In this document: positions 18,336-26,440 of the stretch, piece after piece
Position numbering within the stretch: position 1 is the stretch's first letter
Layout: each line of letters opens with the position of its first letter
NCBI RefSeq assembly: GCF_016734905.1
Contig: NZ_JAERPO010000002.1
Location: 310,001-374,000 of the forward strand
From: Sphingopyxis jiangsuensis
Lineage (GTDB): Bacteria; Pseudomonadota; Alphaproteobacteria; Sphingomonadales; Sphingomonadaceae
DNA: 64,000 bases
Direction of reading: 5' to 3'
The notes under the pieces: model-generated
The model's database searches: none
What the model was told of the DNA's origin: nothing
The model's input: only the letters and a program-made list of their open reading frames with translations
Made by a program: the position numbers and the translations under genes

Positions 18336-19127
18336 ATGACAACGACCGCATTTCGCTCAACGGCGAGCGACAGCACCGTAGGAACGGCCGAACAACAACT
18401 AAAAGTCCTTTTGGTCGACGACCCCGCCGGCCTCGACCAACTTTGCGCGATCGCGTCGCCCCTCCCCTACGCGCAAATCGTGGCAGCGGCATCGTCGAAA
18501 GCCGATGCCCGCGCCGCGATCGCGCTCGCAAACCCCGATCTGATCATCGTCAATGTGGAGCTGGGTGACGACAGCGGCTTTGATGTTGCGGCAGCCGCGG
18601 GAACCGCCGAAGTCGTATTCCTGGCATCGTCAGGCGAATTTGCGGCTGACGCATTCAAATTCAATGCGGTCGACTATCTTGTGAAACCGGTACGGTCGGA
18701 ATCGCTGCTCCCCGTCATCCTGCGCGCGCGCGAACGAATGCTGGCCAAGCGAGCCCTGGAAGCCGCGCGGAGGCATCCCGCTATCCCGTCGACGATGCAC
18801 GGCGAAGGATTCTGGGTCAAATATCTAGGGCGCACCTTTTTTGTCCCGATCAGCTCGATAAGCTGGGTCGAAGCGCATGGAGAATATGTCCGGCTTCATG
18901 CGGACGGCCGGGCGCATTTGGCGCGATTAAGAATGAACGATCTGGAAGAACTATTGCAATCGCGTCAGCTGATACGGGTTCACAGGTCCGCCTTTGTGCG
19001 GCTCGACAGCGTGAAGGAAGTCAAGCGCGACGGAAATCGTATCGCTGCCGTCCGTTCGAGCTGCGGCCAATGGGTCGCTGTCGGTGCACGATATGAAAAG
19101 GCGGTTCGAAATTATCTGAGGGCGTAA
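18336..19127 (+). CDS. LytTR regulator with degenerate receiver domain
   Basis: A 263-residue protein with the same receiver-LytTR layout as its two neighbours. The acidic pair (LLVDD) and lysine (YLVKPV) are kept, but the phospho-acceptor position is Asn73 (LIIVNVELGDDSG aligned to VVVLDIQMPGLSG) and the switch threonine is alanine (VVFLASS aligned to IIFVTAF). It is therefore unlikely to be phosphorylated by the usual route. The LytTR domain (ISWVEAHGEYV, IRVHRSAFVRLD) is intact, so it should still bind DNA. It is divergent from the regulator at 17375, and its 3' end meets the TonB receptor gene across a shared terminator. Confidence 0.9.
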   Translation: MTTTAFRSTASDSTVGTAEQQLKVLLVDDPAGLDQLCAIASPLPYAQIVAAASSKADARAAIALANPDLIIVNVELGDDSGFDVAAAAGTAEVVFLASSGEFAADAFKFNAVDYLVKPVRSESLLPVILRARERMLAKRALEAARRHPAIPSTMHGEGFWVKYLGRTFFVPISSISWVEAHGEYVRLHADGRAHLARLRMNDLEELLQSRQLIRVHRSAFVRLDSVKEVKRDGNRIAAVRSSCGQWVAVGARYEKAVRNYLRA

Positions 19128-19135
19128 AAAAGCAA

Positions 19136-19165
19136 AAGGGGAGCAGCGCGAACGCTACCCCCCTT
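19136..19165. terminator. Bidirectional hairpin between LytTR regulator and TonB receptor
   Basis: AAGGGG-AGC-AGCG pairs imperfectly with CGCT-ACC-CCCCTT around CGAA. A-runs upstream and pyrimidines downstream fit a terminator used from both sides. It lies in the 56-base gap between convergent stop codons. Confidence 0.55.
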
Positions 19166-19183
19166 CCCTTCGGATTCAGGCGA

Positions 19184-22100
19184 TCAGAAGTTCACTTTCG
19201 CACCCAACCGGAAGTATCGGCCGACGATATTCGGACCTGCCCACGCCGGGTTGTAGCCATAGATGCCGTAAGCCGCGTTCGGATCGAACGGTGCCTTGGT
19301 ATCGAACAGGTTCAGGACATTGGCATACAGGGTGAAGTTCTTCGACACCTTCTGCGACGCCGTCAGATCGACGTTCCAGATCGCCTTCGACCGGCACATC
19401 ACCGGCGTACCGTCCGGATAGGTCGCGGCACCGGCTGCAACCGCGCTTTCGCAATCACCCGGCGTGGCTCCGAAGTCCACCTGCGCGACATGGTAGCCGC
19501 TGGTGAAATAGGTCGTCGCCGAAATCGTGGTGTCACCAAAGGCGATCGTGTTCTGCCAGCTTGCGCGCCACTTGGGCGAACCCGAACAGGATGTGGTGTT
19601 GCACGGGCTCAGCGTTCCCTCATAGCGCTCGGGCGGCTGAGCTTCGCCGGTGACCGGGTCGACAAGTGTCAGATGGTTCTTGTCGAGATACGATGCTTCG
19701 AACGACGTCGTGAACCGGACATCGTCGCTGACGTCGAACCGGCCATTGACGCCAAAATCGACGCCCTGGACAAGCTGCCTGTTGGCGTTGGCAAAGGAAG
19801 CCTGGATCGATCCGATATGTGGCAGGGCATTGGGATTGGCCTGATCGGGGATACCGGGCGTCACGACGAAGCCGGGAATGTTCACGACCCCGTTGTTCTT
19901 GTAATAAGCCGCGAGCACGGGACCGATATTGCTGACGCCGACAATCTGGTCGCGAATTTTGATCCGCCACAGGTCGATCGTGAAGCTGACGTTCGGAATC
20001 GGTTCGAAAATCGCCCCCAGCGTATAATTCTGGGACCGCTCCGGCGAGAGTTCGGGGTTGCCGACGTTGGTCAGCCCGACCGAGAAGGGGCTGGATGCAT
20101 ACGCGTTGTTGCCATGCGCGGCGCAGAAGGCTGCATAGGTGGTGCAAAAGGTTCCGCCGCCCTGCGTCACGAACCCGGTCGTGGGCAATCCGAATGCTTC
20201 GTTGAAGCTCGGAATGCGGAAGCCCTTCGACCATGTGCCGCGAAGCGCGAGTTGCCGCACCGGCGTCACTTTCACGCCGACCTTTGGCGAGAAGTTCTTT
20301 TGCCCGGTGGAATAGCTGTCGTACCGGCCGGACAGGTTGACTTCGAGCTCGTCCAAAATGGGCGCGCTCAGTTCTCCGAACGACGAGAAGACGTTGCGGC
20401 TGCCCGAGGTGCCGACCGCGTTGATCACATAATAGCGATCATAGGGATGGGCATCATTCTGCGGGTTGGCGCTCGGCGCGTCGATCGATTCCTGGCGGTA
20501 GGCCACGCCGAGGGCCGCTTCCAGCGTTCCGCCGGGAAGTTCGGCCAGCGAACGGGTGACGTTTGCGGTTGCCTGCCACAGGTTGGAGTTCGACCGCGTG
20601 ACATTGGTCGGCATGACATAGTCCCAGACCGACTGGGGCGTCGCATCGGGGTTGGCAAAGTTGAACGTGCCGCGAGCGACCACGTCCATGATACGCTGCG
20701 GGATGGCATAGCCGCGCTGCACCCTGGTGAGCTGCACATTCGACGCCGTGAAATCCGCCGAATAACGCCAGCTGTCGCCGAAGGAACCCGTCAGGCCGAT
20801 TGCGCCGCGAAGCGACCGCGATGAGGTTTCATCGGTGGTCGGACGGTCGGGCATGAAGAATAGCTGAGCCGTCTGATCCGAACTCGCGTAGGGATTGTAC
20901 GGGTTGAGGACGCCATTCGTGGCGTCGCAACCGGTACCGACGCCGTTGAGCGTTCCTTTGCCGGCAGCACATACGTAAACCGGCGCGATCACATTGTAGA
21001 CCACGGCACCGCTGCGCGGTGCGGTCGGACGGTCGTGCCAGCGACGAGGTGCAGACGAGGAGAATGTCTGGGTCTTGTAGAAGTTGCCCTGCGCATAGAG
21101 TTGGTGATTGTCGCCAAGATTGGCTGTGAACCGCGCCGAGACGCCAAATCGTTCGATCTCGGGCTGCAGCATCGAATATTCGCCGACCGCATTATAGGTA
21201 CAGACGCGGCCGTCGGCAGGCGCCGTGGCCGATCCGCCTTGCGCGGGATCGATTTGCGCGGCGGTGAGCTGTATGGTGTCCCAGCGTCCGCACCCTAAGG
21301 CCGGGTTCAGGAAAGCATAGCGACCGCTGCCAATTGCACCGCCGGCATCGGTCACGGGGCGAACCATCGTAACACCGGGAACGGGCGCGAACCCGTTAAA
21401 ATACCCGTCGGGGCTCACGCCATTGGGGTTGAGATTGTGCATGCAGGAGTTGGCGGCATTGCAAATACGGCTCCAGTCCGCCGTGTTGAACGGATAGCCG
21501 CGATCGCGTGCCCATAGGGCGTCCTGCTTCTGATATTCGCCGCTCACATAGAAGTTGAAGCCCTGATCGGCGAGGTCGCCATACCCGTAGGTCAGATCGG
21601 CCCGGCGTTCACCGGTGTCGCCACGCTGTGAAATGCCGACCGAAGCGTTGGCAAACAGACCTTCGACCTGCTTCTTCGTGATGACGTTGATCACGCCGGC
21701 GACGGCGTCGGCCCCATAGGTCGACGAGGCGCCATCGCGAAGAATTTCGATGCGTTCGATGATTGCGCTGGGGATCGTGTTGAGATCGACGAAATTGCGC
21801 TGGCCGTCGTCCGCGAGCGGATAGGGCGCCATGCGCAGGCCGTCAAAAATGCTCAGCGTCGACTGCACCGTCAAACCGCGCAACGACACGGCGTTCGCTC
21901 CGGACGCAAAATTGTGGCCTGCGTTCCAACCCTGCGAAATGGTTCCGGCATTGCCGGCGGAGACGCGCTGCAGCGCTTCGGCCGCAGTATTAAGGCCGCG
22001 CTCTTCGAGGGTGGCCGCCGACAGAACGGTGACTGGCGAAGGCGTTTCCACATTGGTGCGCCGGAAAAGCGAGCCAGTCACGACGATCTCTGCCTGAACG

Positions 22101-22234
22101 CCTTCCGTAGTTGCGGCGTCGTCATCGGCCGAGGCGGTCGGCGCATTCTGGGCGCTGGCCGGCATTTGCGCCATCAGACCGAGCGCAGCCGATCCGCACA
22201 AAAGCTTGGCAAAAAGCTTCGTTCTATTCGTCAT
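19184..22234 (-). CDS. TonB-dependent outer-membrane receptor (large)
   Basis: A 1016-residue receptor with a signal peptide (cleavage after PASAQ near residue 29). A TonB-box-like EIVVTGS follows near residue 50, then a plug domain (LEERGLNTAAEALQRV to ASSTYGADAVAGVINV) and a long beta-barrel ending in phenylalanine (GAKVNF). It is longer than classical siderophore receptors and has cysteine pairs in predicted loops, typical of receptors for sugars, peptides or aromatics in sphingomonads. The substrate is unknown. It lies next to three LytTR regulators, which may control it. Confidence 0.93.
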   Translation of the reverse strand: MTNRTKLFAKLLCGSAALGLMAQMPASAQNAPTASADDDAATTEGVQAEIVVTGSLFRRTNVETPSPVTVLSAATLEERGLNTAAEALQRVSAGNAGTISQGWNAGHNFASGANAVSLRGLTVQSTLSIFDGLRMAPYPLADDGQRNFVDLNTIPSAIIERIEILRDGASSTYGADAVAGVINVITKKQVEGLFANASVGISQRGDTGERRADLTYGYGDLADQGFNFYVSGEYQKQDALWARDRGYPFNTADWSRICNAANSCMHNLNPNGVSPDGYFNGFAPVPGVTMVRPVTDAGGAIGSGRYAFLNPALGCGRWDTIQLTAAQIDPAQGGSATAPADGRVCTYNAVGEYSMLQPEIERFGVSARFTANLGDNHQLYAQGNFYKTQTFSSSAPRRWHDRPTAPRSGAVVYNVIAPVYVCAAGKGTLNGVGTGCDATNGVLNPYNPYASSDQTAQLFFMPDRPTTDETSSRSLRGAIGLTGSFGDSWRYSADFTASNVQLTRVQRGYAIPQRIMDVVARGTFNFANPDATPQSVWDYVMPTNVTRSNSNLWQATANVTRSLAELPGGTLEAALGVAYRQESIDAPSANPQNDAHPYDRYYVINAVGTSGSRNVFSSFGELSAPILDELEVNLSGRYDSYSTGQKNFSPKVGVKVTPVRQLALRGTWSKGFRIPSFNEAFGLPTTGFVTQGGGTFCTTYAAFCAAHGNNAYASSPFSVGLTNVGNPELSPERSQNYTLGAIFEPIPNVSFTIDLWRIKIRDQIVGVSNIGPVLAAYYKNNGVVNIPGFVVTPGIPDQANPNALPHIGSIQASFANANRQLVQGVDFGVNGRFDVSDDVRFTTSFEASYLDKNHLTLVDPVTGEAQPPERYEGTLSPCNTTSCSGSPKWRASWQNTIAFGDTTISATTYFTSGYHVAQVDFGATPGDCESAVAAGAATYPDGTPVMCRSKAIWNVDLTASQKVSKNFTLYANVLNLFDTKAPFDPNAAYGIYGYNPAWAGPNIVGRYFRLGAKVNF

Positions 22235-22530
22235 TGACTATCCCTTTTTTCATATTTCTGGTTGGCAACGCGCCGTCACGGGCACGACTCTCCCGCAGCA
22301 AAGGCCCGCACGGCCCGCGCAGCATCGCGGTCGGCCTTCAGACGCGGTTTGCCGACGGCCTTCTGGGGAAAATCGGGTCGATCGAAGACAGAGAAGTCGC
22401 CAACTGTCCGATCTTTGCTTTAAAGCGGCGAAATCGGAGTTACGGCCGACGAATGCGGCGCGGCACAAATGGCTGGCCCATGCCCGCTCGAAGGCGACGT
22501 TCGCCCCAGGCCGATCGTCAGGGCAAGCGG

Positions 22531-23340
22531 CTAGTCCGGGCAGTGCCCGTCGATGTTGACAGCGATATGACAAGCGCCGGCGCCGCGCACTGCCTGGTCT
22601 GCCGCGCTAACACGCGCCCAATCACCGGACCGCCGCGCATCTTGACCATTTGCGTGCCCGACCGACCGGGCCTCTGCCATCGCATCGCAGATGCTTGCGT
22701 GTGCGGATCGATTGTATGCCACACCACACCCGATATCTCGTTCGAACCTCTCGACTGCCTCCAAATCGACCGTCACATCGCCTTCGATCCAGATCGATGC
22801 ATGCGCAAGCATTGCGACCATGGATCGGCGGCGACGGACGAGCGACGCAGTTCCGCCGATCTTGCGACCGGCGACAGTCAGGTTGAAGCGCCCGTCGCAA
22901 TGGCTGAAGGGCACCCATCCCACGTCCGCATCGACACCCGCCGATCGCAGCACAGCGACAAGCCGACCGCAAAATCGCTCGAACGCCGTGGTCACATCGC
23001 GGCTGTCGTCGATCCACGCGTCGAACGCGCTGACGTTGAGCATGCCCGGGCGATGGACGACCGTCGTTCCGCCGCTCGTTCGCACATGGACCGGCCAGCC
23101 GCGCGCCGCGCTCTCCGCGGCGGCGCGCGCAAAGGTGGGTAACGCCGCAAAGCGACGGGTTGTGACGAGGCATTTGGTGTTGGTCCACAGCCGCAGCCCG
23201 CGTGCGGCCGCATCGCCATTCAGCAAAGCCGCCAACCGCTCGGCATCCGCATCTATGGCTTCGCGGCCCCGCCCGGCTTCGATTGCCGCTCCGGACGAAA
23301 AACCTGCAGCAAGCGTTTCGACGGTAGGTATCGGGCGCAC
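22531..23340 (-). CDS. Lipoate-protein ligase A-like protein
   Basis: A 269-residue protein of the BPL/LplA/LipB fold. RTSGGTTVVHRPGMLNVS at 87-104 matches the RRxGGGxVxHDxGNLNxS ligase motif. GRKIGGTAS around Lys160 matches the catalytic-lysine segment KxSGxA. It starts with GTG, 3 bases after the stop of the lipoyl-domain gene. LplA attaches lipoate (via lipoyl-AMP) to a lysine of a carrier domain, so its neighbour is the obvious client. The last 45 residues do not look like the usual LplA C-terminal domain. It could also be an octanoyl- or lipoyl-transferase variant. Confidence 0.78.
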   Translation of the reverse strand: MRPIPTVETLAAGFSSGAAIEAGRGREAIDADAERLAALLNGDAAARGLRLWTNTKCLVTTRRFAALPTFARAAAESAARGWPVHVRTSGGTTVVHRPGMLNVSAFDAWIDDSRDVTTAFERFCGRLVAVLRSAGVDADVGWVPFSHCDGRFNLTVAGRKIGGTASLVRRRRSMVAMLAHASIWIEGDVTVDLEAVERFERDIGCGVAYNRSAHASICDAMAEARSVGHANGQDARRSGDWARVSAADQAVRGAGACHIAVNIDGHCPD

Positions 23341-23343
23341 GCG

Positions 23344-23574
23344 TCAGCCGATGCGTGCGGCCACTTGCCCAGGGCGCACCGCTTCTTCGGCCGGAACCAA
23401 AATCGTCAAGCTACCTGCAGCCGGAGCGACAAGCTCAAAGCTCGATTTTTCCACCATGATCTCGGCAACAATGGCGCCCTGGGCAACGATATCGCCGTCC
23501 GAATAGAGCCAGGCCGAGATTGCGGCTTCGTCGCCATCGTTCCAGAGGCCGGTCGGAATGGTCACGTCAGTCAT
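23344..23574 (-). CDS. Free-standing lipoyl-domain carrier protein
   Basis: A 76-residue protein that is only a biotinyl/lipoyl domain. The modified lysine is Lys43 in MVEKSSFE at the hairpin turn, with the symmetrical SDGDIVAQGAIVAEI strand before it and APAAGSL after it. It has no peripheral-subunit-binding or acyltransferase part, unlike a normal E2. Its ATG overlaps the E1-beta stop by 8 bases. It should carry the acyl or reducing equivalents formed by the adjacent E1. No E2 acyltransferase or dihydrolipoyl dehydrogenase is encoded in the window. Confidence 0.88.
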   Translation of the reverse strand: MTDVTIPTGLWNDGDEAAISAWLYSDGDIVAQGAIVAEIMVEKSSFELVAPAAGSLTILVPAEEAVRPGQVAARIG

Positions 23575-24616
23575 TGGCGGAAGGCTCCATCATATGCTGT
23601 GCGGCCGCGACGATCTTGTCGGCGTTGGGCAGCACGAAATGCTCCATCACGGGGGTGAAGGGCACGGGGATGTCGGGAAAGGCGATCCGCTGCGGCGCCG
23701 AGCGCAGCGTGATGCCAGCCTCGCAGACGCTCGCGATGATTTCGGCGCCGACGCCATAGCTCAGATAATCGTCGTCGACGGCGAGCAGGCGCCCGGTCTT
23801 GCACACCGACGCGCGCACCGTTTCGCGGTCGAGCGGCGCGATGCTGACGAGATCGATGACTTCGGCGGAGACATCGTCGCCGGCGAGCTTTTCCGCGGCA
23901 TCGAGCGCCTGGTGGACCGACAGGCCCAGCCCGACCAAGGTGAGGTCGCTCCCTTCGCGCACGATCTTTGCCTTGTCGAGCGGGACGACATAGTCGGTGC
24001 CGGGCACTTCGGTGATCGACCGCTGCACCGTGCCGAGCCAGCCCATCCCCTGCAGCGCCTTGTGATACATGAAAACGACCGGATTGGGGTCGCGGATCGC
24101 CGCGAGCATCAGGCCCTTGGCATCATGCGCGTTCGACGGGATGACGACCCTGAGCCCCGGCAGGTGGCCGAAGGTCGCATAGAGCGTCTGGCTGTGCTGC
24201 CCGGCATCGCCATATCCGCCGCCGACGCTCGTCATCAGCACCATTGGGCAGGTCACCTGCCCGCCCGAGAAATAGCATTGCTTCGCCGCGAGATTGTAGA
24301 TGGCGTCCATGCAGACGCCGAAGAAGTCGACGAACATCAGCTCGACGATCGGGCGCATCCCGGCCGCGGCAAGCCCGGTCGCGGCACCGATGAAGGCGGT
24401 CTCCGAAATCGGCGTGTCGCGCACGCGCTCGGGTCCGAACTTGTCGAGCAACCCGGTGGTCGTGCCGAACACGCCGCCCAGCTTGGCAATGTCTTCGCCC
24501 ATCACGAGGACATTTGCATCGCGCTCCATCTCCTGGCCGATCGCTTCGGAAATCGCACGCGCGATGGTCAAGCGGCGCGCGGGAGCGGTGGTGGTCGGGG
24601 CGTCAGGCGAAGACAT
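23567..24616 (-). CDS. Thiamine-diphosphate-dependent dehydrogenase E1 beta subunit
   Basis: A 349-residue transketolase-fold beta subunit of the branched-chain oxoacid/acetoin/pyruvate dehydrogenase type. Typical segments are ALVMGEDI-like VLVMGEDIAKLGGVFGTT near 38, DTPISETAFIGAATGLAAAG near 68-87, and a C-terminal domain with LAVDDDYLSYGVG. It pairs with the alpha subunit to form an alpha2beta2 E1. The ATG at 24616 overlaps the E1-alpha 3' end by 14 bases. Sequence alone does not separate acetoin, pyruvate and 2-oxoacid substrates. Confidence 0.9.
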   Translation of the reverse strand: MSSPDAPTTTAPARRLTIARAISEAIGQEMERDANVLVMGEDIAKLGGVFGTTTGLLDKFGPERVRDTPISETAFIGAATGLAAAGMRPIVELMFVDFFGVCMDAIYNLAAKQCYFSGGQVTCPMVLMTSVGGGYGDAGQHSQTLYATFGHLPGLRVVIPSNAHDAKGLMLAAIRDPNPVVFMYHKALQGMGWLGTVQRSITEVPGTDYVVPLDKAKIVREGSDLTLVGLGLSVHQALDAAEKLAGDDVSAEVIDLVSIAPLDRETVRASVCKTGRLLAVDDDYLSYGVGAEIIASVCEAGITLRSAPQRIAFPDIPVPFTPVMEHFVLPNADKIVAAAQHMMEPSAND

Positions 24617-25595
24617 GGGCAAAAGCCTCCTCGGGCTGCGGATAGGCGGCGGCGCGCGCGGCGGCGAATGCCGCGTCGACCGCGGCGCGCGCTTCGCATT
24701 CGGCCTTGTCGAGCTCGGCGCCCTCGAAGCCCTCGGACAAGAGGCGGGCGCGATAGGCGGGGATCGGGTCTTCCGCCTTCAACCGATCGACCTCGCCTTC
24801 GGGGCGATAGCCCTCGGCATCACCCATGAAATGCCCTTCGAGTCGGCAGGTTTCGATCTCGATCAGCGACGGCCCCTCGCCGCGCCGCGCGCGCGCGATG
24901 GCTTCGCCCGCCACGCGGTGCACCGCATCGGCATCATTGCCCGGCACGAAATGGCCGGGCATCGCATAGGCGGCGGCGCGGTCCGAATTGCGTTCGACCG
25001 CGGTGCAATCGCGCTTCGCGACCGAAATGCCATAGCTATTGTCCTCGATGACGAAGATCGCCGGGACTTTCCACACCGATGCAAGGTTGAGCGCCTCGTG
25101 GAACGCCCCCTGATTGGCGGCGCCCTCGCCCAGAAAGGCGACGGCGACATGGTCCTCGCCGCGCAGCTTGCTCGCCAATGCCGCGCCGACGGCGGGGCCA
25201 AGGCCTTGCGCGATAATGCCCGAACAGGCGAAATTCACCCGCGCGTCGAACAGGTGCATATGTCCGCCGCGCCCGCCCGACAGGCCCGAGGCCTTGCCGA
25301 ATATCTCTGCCGCCATGGCGTCGAGGTCGACACCCTTGGCGATTGCGACATGGTGCGGGCGGTGCGTCGCGGTGACCGTGTCGCCGGGACGCAAATGCGC
25401 GCACACGCCGACCGCGCAGGGCTCCTGCCCGTCAGACAGGTGCATCTCGCCCGGCAGCGGCCCCTTCGCCATGTTGAACACCGGCGTTTTCCCTTCGAAA
25501 TAGGCGGGCTTGATCAGCGCCTCGAAATGCCGGCTCTTGACCATCGTGGCGTACATCCACAGCCGGTCGCTGCGATTGCTCGGTGTACCGCTCAT
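24603..25595 (-). CDS. Thiamine-diphosphate-dependent dehydrogenase E1 alpha subunit
   Basis: A 330-residue alpha subunit. The ThDP motif reads GEGAANQG...IEDNSYG near 142-174, with Glu where most family members have Asp (GDG). Phosphorylation-loop-like RPHHVAIAKG and GGRGGHMHLFD are typical of acetoin/pyruvate E1-alpha. The start chosen is the ATG at 25595, which overlaps the SDR stop as ATGA. The E1 alpha-beta pair decarboxylates or cleaves a 2-oxo compound and acylates a lipoyl group. The only lipoyl carrier nearby is the 76-residue protein two genes downstream. Confidence 0.9.
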   Translation of the reverse strand: MSGTPSNRSDRLWMYATMVKSRHFEALIKPAYFEGKTPVFNMAKGPLPGEMHLSDGQEPCAVGVCAHLRPGDTVTATHRPHHVAIAKGVDLDAMAAEIFGKASGLSGGRGGHMHLFDARVNFACSGIIAQGLGPAVGAALASKLRGEDHVAVAFLGEGAANQGAFHEALNLASVWKVPAIFVIEDNSYGISVAKRDCTAVERNSDRAAAYAMPGHFVPGNDADAVHRVAGEAIARARRGEGPSLIEIETCRLEGHFMGDAEGYRPEGEVDRLKAEDPIPAYRARLLSEGFEGAELDKAECEARAAVDAAFAAARAAAYPQPEEAFAHVFA

Positions 25596-26368
25596 CGAGC
25601 GACCCACCCGCCGTCGATCACCAGCTCGATTCCGGTAACGAACCGCGCCTCGTCGCTGGCCAGATAGACCGCCCCCATGGCGATATCCTCCGGCGCACCG
25701 ACCGCATTGAGCGGACAGAGCGCTGCGACCGCGCCCCAGGGATCATCCTCGGGGATCGAGCCTTCGCGCACCCAGCCTTCGACGGCGAGTTCGAGCATCG
25801 GGGTGCGGATGCAGCCGGGATGGATCGAGTTGCACCGGATCGGCAGCGCGTGCGCCGCCCATTCAATCGCAAGGCTCTTGGTCATGTGCCGGACCGCGCC
25901 TTTCGACGTGTTGTATGCAAGCTGGTCGGGATATCCGACGAGCCCCGCGATCGACGAGATGTTGACGACGCTTGCCGGCGCCCCCGCCGTGCCGCCGCTC
26001 GCCAGCAAGGGTTGCAGCGTGCGGCAACCGAGAAACAGGCCGTCGACATTGACCGCCATCACCGACCGCCAGTCGGACAGGCTGTGGTCGGTCATCGGCT
26101 TGACGAGCTCGACGCCGGCATTGTTGACGAGGATCGACAGCGCAGACCCGATGCGGTCGGCGGCAGCTTTCCAGGCTTCTTCGCGCGTCACGTCGAGCGC
26201 AAGCGGCTCGGCGCCGATTTCGGCGGCCAGCGCTTCGACGCCGGCGACGTTGATATCGGCGGCGAATATCGTTGCGCCCTCGGCCGCCATGGCGCGGGCA
26301 ATGCCTGCCCCAATTCCCTGCGCCGCGCCGGTCACCAGCGCAATCTTGCCTTTCAGCCTGTCGGCCAT
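25592..26368 (-). CDS. Short-chain dehydrogenase/reductase
   Basis: A 258-residue classical SDR. It has the cofactor motif TGAAQGIG at 14-21, NNAG near 88, a catalytic serine in VVNISSIAG and YNTSK for the Tyr-Lys pair. ADIN at the end of beta-2 favours NAD(H). Enzymes of this type interconvert secondary alcohols and ketones, including acetoin/diacetyl. It is the first structural gene after the AraC regulator and overlaps E1-alpha, so it probably prepares the E1 substrate. Confidence 0.9.
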   Translation of the reverse strand: MADRLKGKIALVTGAAQGIGAGIARAMAAEGATIFAADINVAGVEALAAEIGAEPLALDVTREEAWKAAADRIGSALSILVNNAGVELVKPMTDHSLSDWRSVMAVNVDGLFLGCRTLQPLLASGGTAGAPASVVNISSIAGLVGYPDQLAYNTSKGAVRHMTKSLAIEWAAHALPIRCNSIHPGCIRTPMLELAVEGWVREGSIPEDDPWGAVAALCPLNAVGAPEDIAMGAVYLASDEARFVTGIELVIDGGWVAR

Positions 26369-26440
26369 CGTCCATCTCCCACGGTCTTTCGATCGGACCT
26401 AGGGGAGCGGAGCCGCGGTGACTTGCGTCAGAATGGCGGC

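Noticed and set aside
22235-22530. A minus-strand frame between the lipoate-ligase-like gene and the large TonB receptor
   Set aside because: The 300-base gap has cysteine/arginine-rich chance frames only. It should hold the receptor promoter.
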